A DNA stretch of 64,000 nt, from positions 10,529,464 through 10,593,463 of the forward strand of contig CM068548.1 of the NCBI GenBank assembly GCA_035048495.1, written 5' to 3'. Shown here piece by piece: positions 60,127-64,000 of the stretch (positions are counted from its first letter, which is position 1; each line of letters begins with the position of its first letter). Origin of the DNA: Euptelea pleiosperma (lineage: Eukaryota; Streptophyta; Magnoliopsida; Ranunculales; Eupteleaceae). The position numbers and the translations under genes were made by a program. The notes beneath the pieces are model-generated. The model did no database searches. It had not been told where the DNA came from and saw only the letters and a program-made list of their open reading frames with translations.

Positions 60127-60781
60127 TCTATACAACAAAACATAGCGGTTGTCTATATCCAATGGCCCATATCAACCTTTACATAAAATAAAATTTAGAC
60201 AGTTGGATTAATTTAACAGAAAAATTGTCTCCCCACTTATCGGCTTCACAAAAGATAATTGAGATCTTATCCCCCAAATTGACTATGGATCTCAACCACT
60301 CCCACCCGATTTTGGGAAATGCTTTGTAGGGGAGTGCCGAGAGCACGGGCCACCCACTACATCTATATAACAAAACATAGCGGTTGTCTCCCCCTCTTAT
60401 AGGCTTCATATATCCAAGGGCCCATATCAACCGTTACATAAAATAAAATTTAGACGGTTGGATTAATTTAATAGGGAAATTGTCTCCCCACTTATACCCC
60501 TCTTATCGGCGTCACAAAGGATGGCCGAGATCTTATCCCCAAAATGGACTATGGATCTTAACCACTCACACCTGATTTTGGGAAATGCTTTGTAGGGGAG
60601 TGCTGAGGGCATGGGCCACCCACTATGCATCTATATAACAAAAACAGAGAAGTCACTTATCCCCCCGGCTTCACAAAGGATGGCTGAGATCTTATCACCC
60701 GAAATGGATGTTGGATCTAAGCCATTCACACCTGATTTTGGCAAATGCTTTGTCAGAGTGCCGTGGGCACGGGCCACCTAG
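60127..60781 (+). mobile_element. Tandem array of three Helitron units
   Basis: Three consecutive units begin TCTATACAAC or TCTATATAAC (60127, 60362, 60630). Each runs through CTCTTATCGGCTTCACAAAG-type sequence and GGGAAATGCTTTGTAGGGGA to a hairpin with GTGCC..GGCAC. Only the last unit has the complete 3' end, CCGTGGGCACGG hairpin then CACCTAG. The whole block is flanked by A (60126) and T (60782). It belongs to the same family as 58377-58522. No Rep/helicase is encoded. Confidence 0.75.
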
Positions 60782-60956
60782 TAGTGTACCTGTTCTTGGA
60801 AATTTTGTCAACCAAATTGTGAGGCCGAAATCGGTGAAGCAATGTACAGTCAAGGGATGATGAGTTATGTCATCTTATTTAGCAGGTAGTATGGCAATAG
60901 GATATGCTCCTACATCAAACCCTCCAAGATTCATTAAAAAAAAAAAAAAAAAAGGA

Positions 60957-61345
60957 AAAAGATGTAACAAGGTATACTTGAAACTTTAGTTTGCGGAAGC
61001 ATGATTTTTGTTACATATAGCTGCCATCTGGGCCCACTGACCGCATGGATGCTCAGCCCACCTCTTTGTGGATATACACGCCAAAAATTACCCTGACTGG
61101 TAATCTAGTCATTAGATTTTAGTACTTTTTAAGGCATGATTCTAGCCGTTGGAATCAACTATTATGTTTGAGTACTAAAACCAACTGTTAAAAATTATCA
61201 AACAAGCTGAATTTTGGTATGATTGTCTTCCAAGGGGTGGGATAAACATCCATGCGGTTAGTGGGCCCAGATGGTAGCGATGAGTAACAAAAATCATGCT
61301 TCCACAAACTACGAAGTTTCAGGTATACCATGTTACATCACCACT
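60957..61345. repeat. Full-length foldback MITE (family B)
   Basis: Outer arms GATGTAACAAGGTATACTTG and CAGGTATACCATGTTACATC; inner arms GGGCCCACTGACCGCATGGA and CCATGCGGTTAGTGGGCCC. It is the same full-length form as 9092-9488. An A-run (60935-60953) precedes it. Confidence 0.8.
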
Positions 61346-61539
61346 CTTAAAAAAAAGCACAACCTCGAGCACGGACTCAAGTAGATGTACTCGGCAGTCG
61401 GCCCTTCCTTTGGATGAGGTAGAGAGAGTATTTCTTCTAAAAAATGATTCGATGGAACTATTATTAAAAGTCCAAATTTCATGATTTAATACGAGTAAAC
61501 CTTCACTCACACCATGCTGTGAAGGAAGCTGATCACAGC

Positions 61540-62115
61540 CGACAATACGAGCCACGTGGTACACTCTTAGATGGTGCTGGCCGTATGGATGTTTGGCCAG
61601 TTCCTCGGTGGACCTTCAAACCAAAAATCAGCCCAATTAGTGGTTTACAACATTTGGATCTTTGCACCAAAATAACACTCAATAATGCTCAAATTACTAC
61701 GGTTAAAATCAACCCAGGAAAATAACTTCAATCCAACACTTAGAAATCACTGATCAAGGTTTATTTTTGGTTTGTTGGTCCACGTAGTGATTGGCCAAAC
61801 ATCCATACGCCCATCATCTACTAAGAGTCTGCCACATGGCTCTTATTGATGGCTGTGATCAGCTTCGCACCCAGCATGCATGGTGTGAGCCAAAGTTTAC
61901 ACATAAAAGTCCATCAATCTTTCCGATGTATATCTTTAAAAACAAAGGCTCAGGCTCCAGTAACCGCCCAAAGATGACTGGCCCCGGCTACAGGACACAA
62001 CATGAGCCACGTGGCATACTCTTAAAGGACTCTGACCGTATGGATGTTTGGCCAATCCCTAAGTGGACCTACAAACCAAAAATCAGCCTGATTAGTGATT
62101 TATGGGCGTTGGGTT
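61540..62115. repeat. Foldback MITE (family A) and an adjacent half element
   Basis: 61540-61850 has paired arms GAGCCACGTGGTACACTCTT and AAGAGTCTGCCACATGGCTC, with inner AAAAATCAGCCCAATTAG and its partner. 61990-62115 is a left arm only (GAGCCACGTGGCATACTCTT). G-box cores lie at 61553-61558 and 62008-62013, about 1.1 and 0.65 kb upstream of the NMT start at 62658. Confidence 0.7.
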
Positions 62116-62657
62116 TTGTCATTCTTCACAATTTGTAATTTTGACATTCTTGTAATTTATTGAGGCCTCATAAGGCACATCATCGTGGACCCCTGGCATG
62201 ATACTTACAATCATTATCCTAAGGTCCAGAGACTCCAGACCACTGACGATCATCGAGATTTCCACCACACAGATACCGATGAAGATCTCGAAGGCCACCA
62301 CATGAATTTATAAGAACATTCAGTGGTCTGGATGATGACAAAGTATCCTCCGATGACATCATTCCTTCATTAATTAAAGCCCTAACTTGTTATTCCAACA
62401 AAAAAAATCCAAAGTGAGACTGAGCTTACAATAAGGATGATCTGTAAAGTGTCTACAATTCCTTTTAGACGAATAAAACGACGAATAAAATGCCGGCATA
62501 ATGTACGTGTGCAACTCAGGTAGTGCGTTGTTTGCAACCATTCTTCCTCAAAAATCGAATGCTAAGCAGACAGCAACCCTTTAAATATATGAACAGGCCT
62601 TAGAAGTGGAACTCACAGGCCTCTTGACTGCTCTCTCTCTCTCTCTCTCTCATAGTT

Positions 62658-62838
62658 ATGGAGGCTCAACAACAACAGAAGGAAACCGTTGTAAATCTGT
62701 TGAAGCGCATGGAGCTTGGGCTTGTCCCAGACGAAGAGATTAGAAGGCTTACGAGGATTGAGTTAGAAAAGCGTCTCAAATGGGGTTATAAACCAACCCA
62801 TGAACAACAATTATCTCAACTCCTTCACTTCATTCGAT
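62658..62838 (+). CDS. Second, divergent BIA N-methyltransferase: first exon (gene runs off the window)
   Basis: The exon encodes 60 residues plus one base: [20 protein letters not shown], then [20 protein letters not shown], then [20 protein letters not shown], ending in T before GTAAGT. The intron phase (1) and the position after HFI(K/R) are exactly those of exon 1 in the three tandem NMT copies, and the LGLVPDEEI...[10 protein letters not shown] pattern is the usual N-terminus of coclaurine-type NMTs. It lies on the opposite strand and is clearly more distant from the tandem copies than they are from each other. A CT run (about 62628-62651) fills the short 5' UTR. The remaining exons are not in the window; intron 1 of its relatives is nearly 4 kb. 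Confidence 0.8.
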
Positions 62839-64000
62839 GTAAGTCTAGCTCTCATCTATCCATATTTTAACCCTGTGATGAAACCGTCCCCTCCTGTCAT
62901 ACCATCCATTCATTAGACTATCACATTGTAATAAATTGTGATGAGATGCACCGTATAATTATTGGTTTATTTCAATCATCACGATTCTCTACATGATATT
63001 CCCATATCAATTAGATTAAGATATCAATTAGAAAATTAGATTTGATTTGATTTAGATTAATTTCTATATTTAGATTTTGTCAGTATCTATATATAAACCT
63101 ATTAATTAGGTCAATGTAATAATTAATATCATCCAAGTTTATCAATAAACTCATTTCCTATCACTATTTAGGGGTTGGTAATGGGTCGAGCTAGACCAAT
63201 GGCCTTTCAGGCTTGGCGTGCTAATGTGTCCACTACCCAATAGTGTGCAGAAAGAAGAGACGGGCCGGACATGTTTTGATGCCACCTTATCAAAACCATG
63301 GTTTAAAAAATAATCTTTACAACGATAATAAAGCCCAGTACTATAACGGTAACATTCTGACCCCGTTAAGTTATTTTTTTATTTAACATTACCCTATTAT
63401 TATAGCTGTTATTTTAAAATAATGGTCGTTATTATTATAACAAAAATATTACCCCTTTTTTATAACATTTTAAAATTAAACGTCCGTTATTTTCTGTTAT
63501 TTTAAATTTTATTTGAATTTGTAATTTTGAATATCAATTTTCGAATTTTAAATCCATTCTAAATTTCAACAAAATAATGTTTTAAATCCGTAATAAACAG
63601 GTTATAAAACTGTTATAATGAATATATTATAACCGGATAAAAAATATTATTTTTATTATTTTTTTTCCATTACTTTTTTATTCTCCCTAAAATATCGGGG
63701 TGTTTTAACTGAAATTAAGATAACGCTCCCTGTCTGCTTAAAGCCTTGCTCAAAACTATAGTGCAAAAATGGTTTTTGGAGCATTTTCGGATTATATTCC
63801 TTATGTTCGAGGCCCTTTGCTTGCCGTCTGGCCTTGATTTCTCCTTACATTAGATAGCACTAGTATTTGGACCACCTCATCATCTAACCACCCTTGATGT
63901 TTAATTTCCTTCTTTTTGTTTCTTTATTGTGTTGATGATCAAGTTTTAGTTGCTTGAAAAATGCCGCAGCTCTTCGCTGCATGAACATTGCAAAGGAAAT
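62839..64000. other. Intron 1 of the second NMT (incomplete)
   Basis: A/T-rich, with a block at about 63290-63720 built from AACGGTTA, CCGTTATT and TTATAAC words, resembling the AACGG-rich foldback in intron 1 of the tandem NMT genes. I found no exon 2-like sequence (no ADI..V..P..FLKM-type codons) before the window ends. Confidence 0.5.

Noticed and set aside
60127..60781. CRISPR-like or satellite array
   Set aside because: The units are of unequal length, lack uniform spacers, and end with Helitron hallmarks. The DNA is a plant genome.

Overview
The window is plant nuclear DNA. It has spliced genes with canonical GT-AG introns, A/T-rich spacers, and a dense population of MITEs, hAT, Helitron, LINE, Gypsy and Copia remnants. 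The gene content points to a plant that makes benzylisoquinoline alkaloids (BIA), most likely a member of the Ranunculales. It holds CYP719A-type P450 sequences (the methylenedioxy-bridge family), three intact genes of the coclaurine/tetrahydroprotoberberine N-methyltransferase (NMT) family, the first exon of a second, divergent NMT, and a bHLH-ACT transcription factor gene. Family assignments are by eye from motifs; the genus and exact substrates cannot be read from this sequence.

Layout. 1-1.6 kb: no gene, then a promoter region. 1.63-3.11 kb: a full-length but broken CYP719A (gene A, + strand). 3.1-10.3 kb: an old, eroded copy of the repeat-unit flank, interrupted by an LTR-retrotransposon-like stretch, a LINE fragment and several foldback MITEs. 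10.3-54.0 kb: a tandem triplication with a unit of about 14.8 kb (10304-25072, 25073-39868, 39869-54008). Each unit carries the 3' part of a CYP719A, a split and inverted CYP719A fragment, an eight-exon NMT on the minus strand, and the ACT-domain exon of a bHLH gene just upstream of the NMT. In units 1 and 2 the rest of the bHLH gene is missing; a Gypsy gag-protease-RT fragment follows, fused to an anchorless CYP719A pseudogene. In unit 3 the bHLH gene is present with all four exons (53.1-56.3 kb), but two frame breaks are needed to read it. 56.3-62.6 kb: repeats only, including a tandem Helitron array. 62.66 kb to the end: first exon of another NMT gene whose remaining exons lie beyond the window.

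Working together. CYP719A enzymes and NMTs act on the same BIA intermediates (in known plants, methylenedioxy-bridge formation on protoberberine skeletons and N-methylation of tetrahydroprotoberberine, pavine or coclaurine substrates), and non-MYC bHLH factors regulate this pathway in Coptis. The window therefore looks like a BIA gene cluster. The NMT has been amplified and kept intact while every CYP719A copy seen here has decayed. A palindromic G-box about 480 bp upstream of each NMT copy, and a foldback MITE family that carries CACGTG at its tips, are possible regulatory links; that part is inference.
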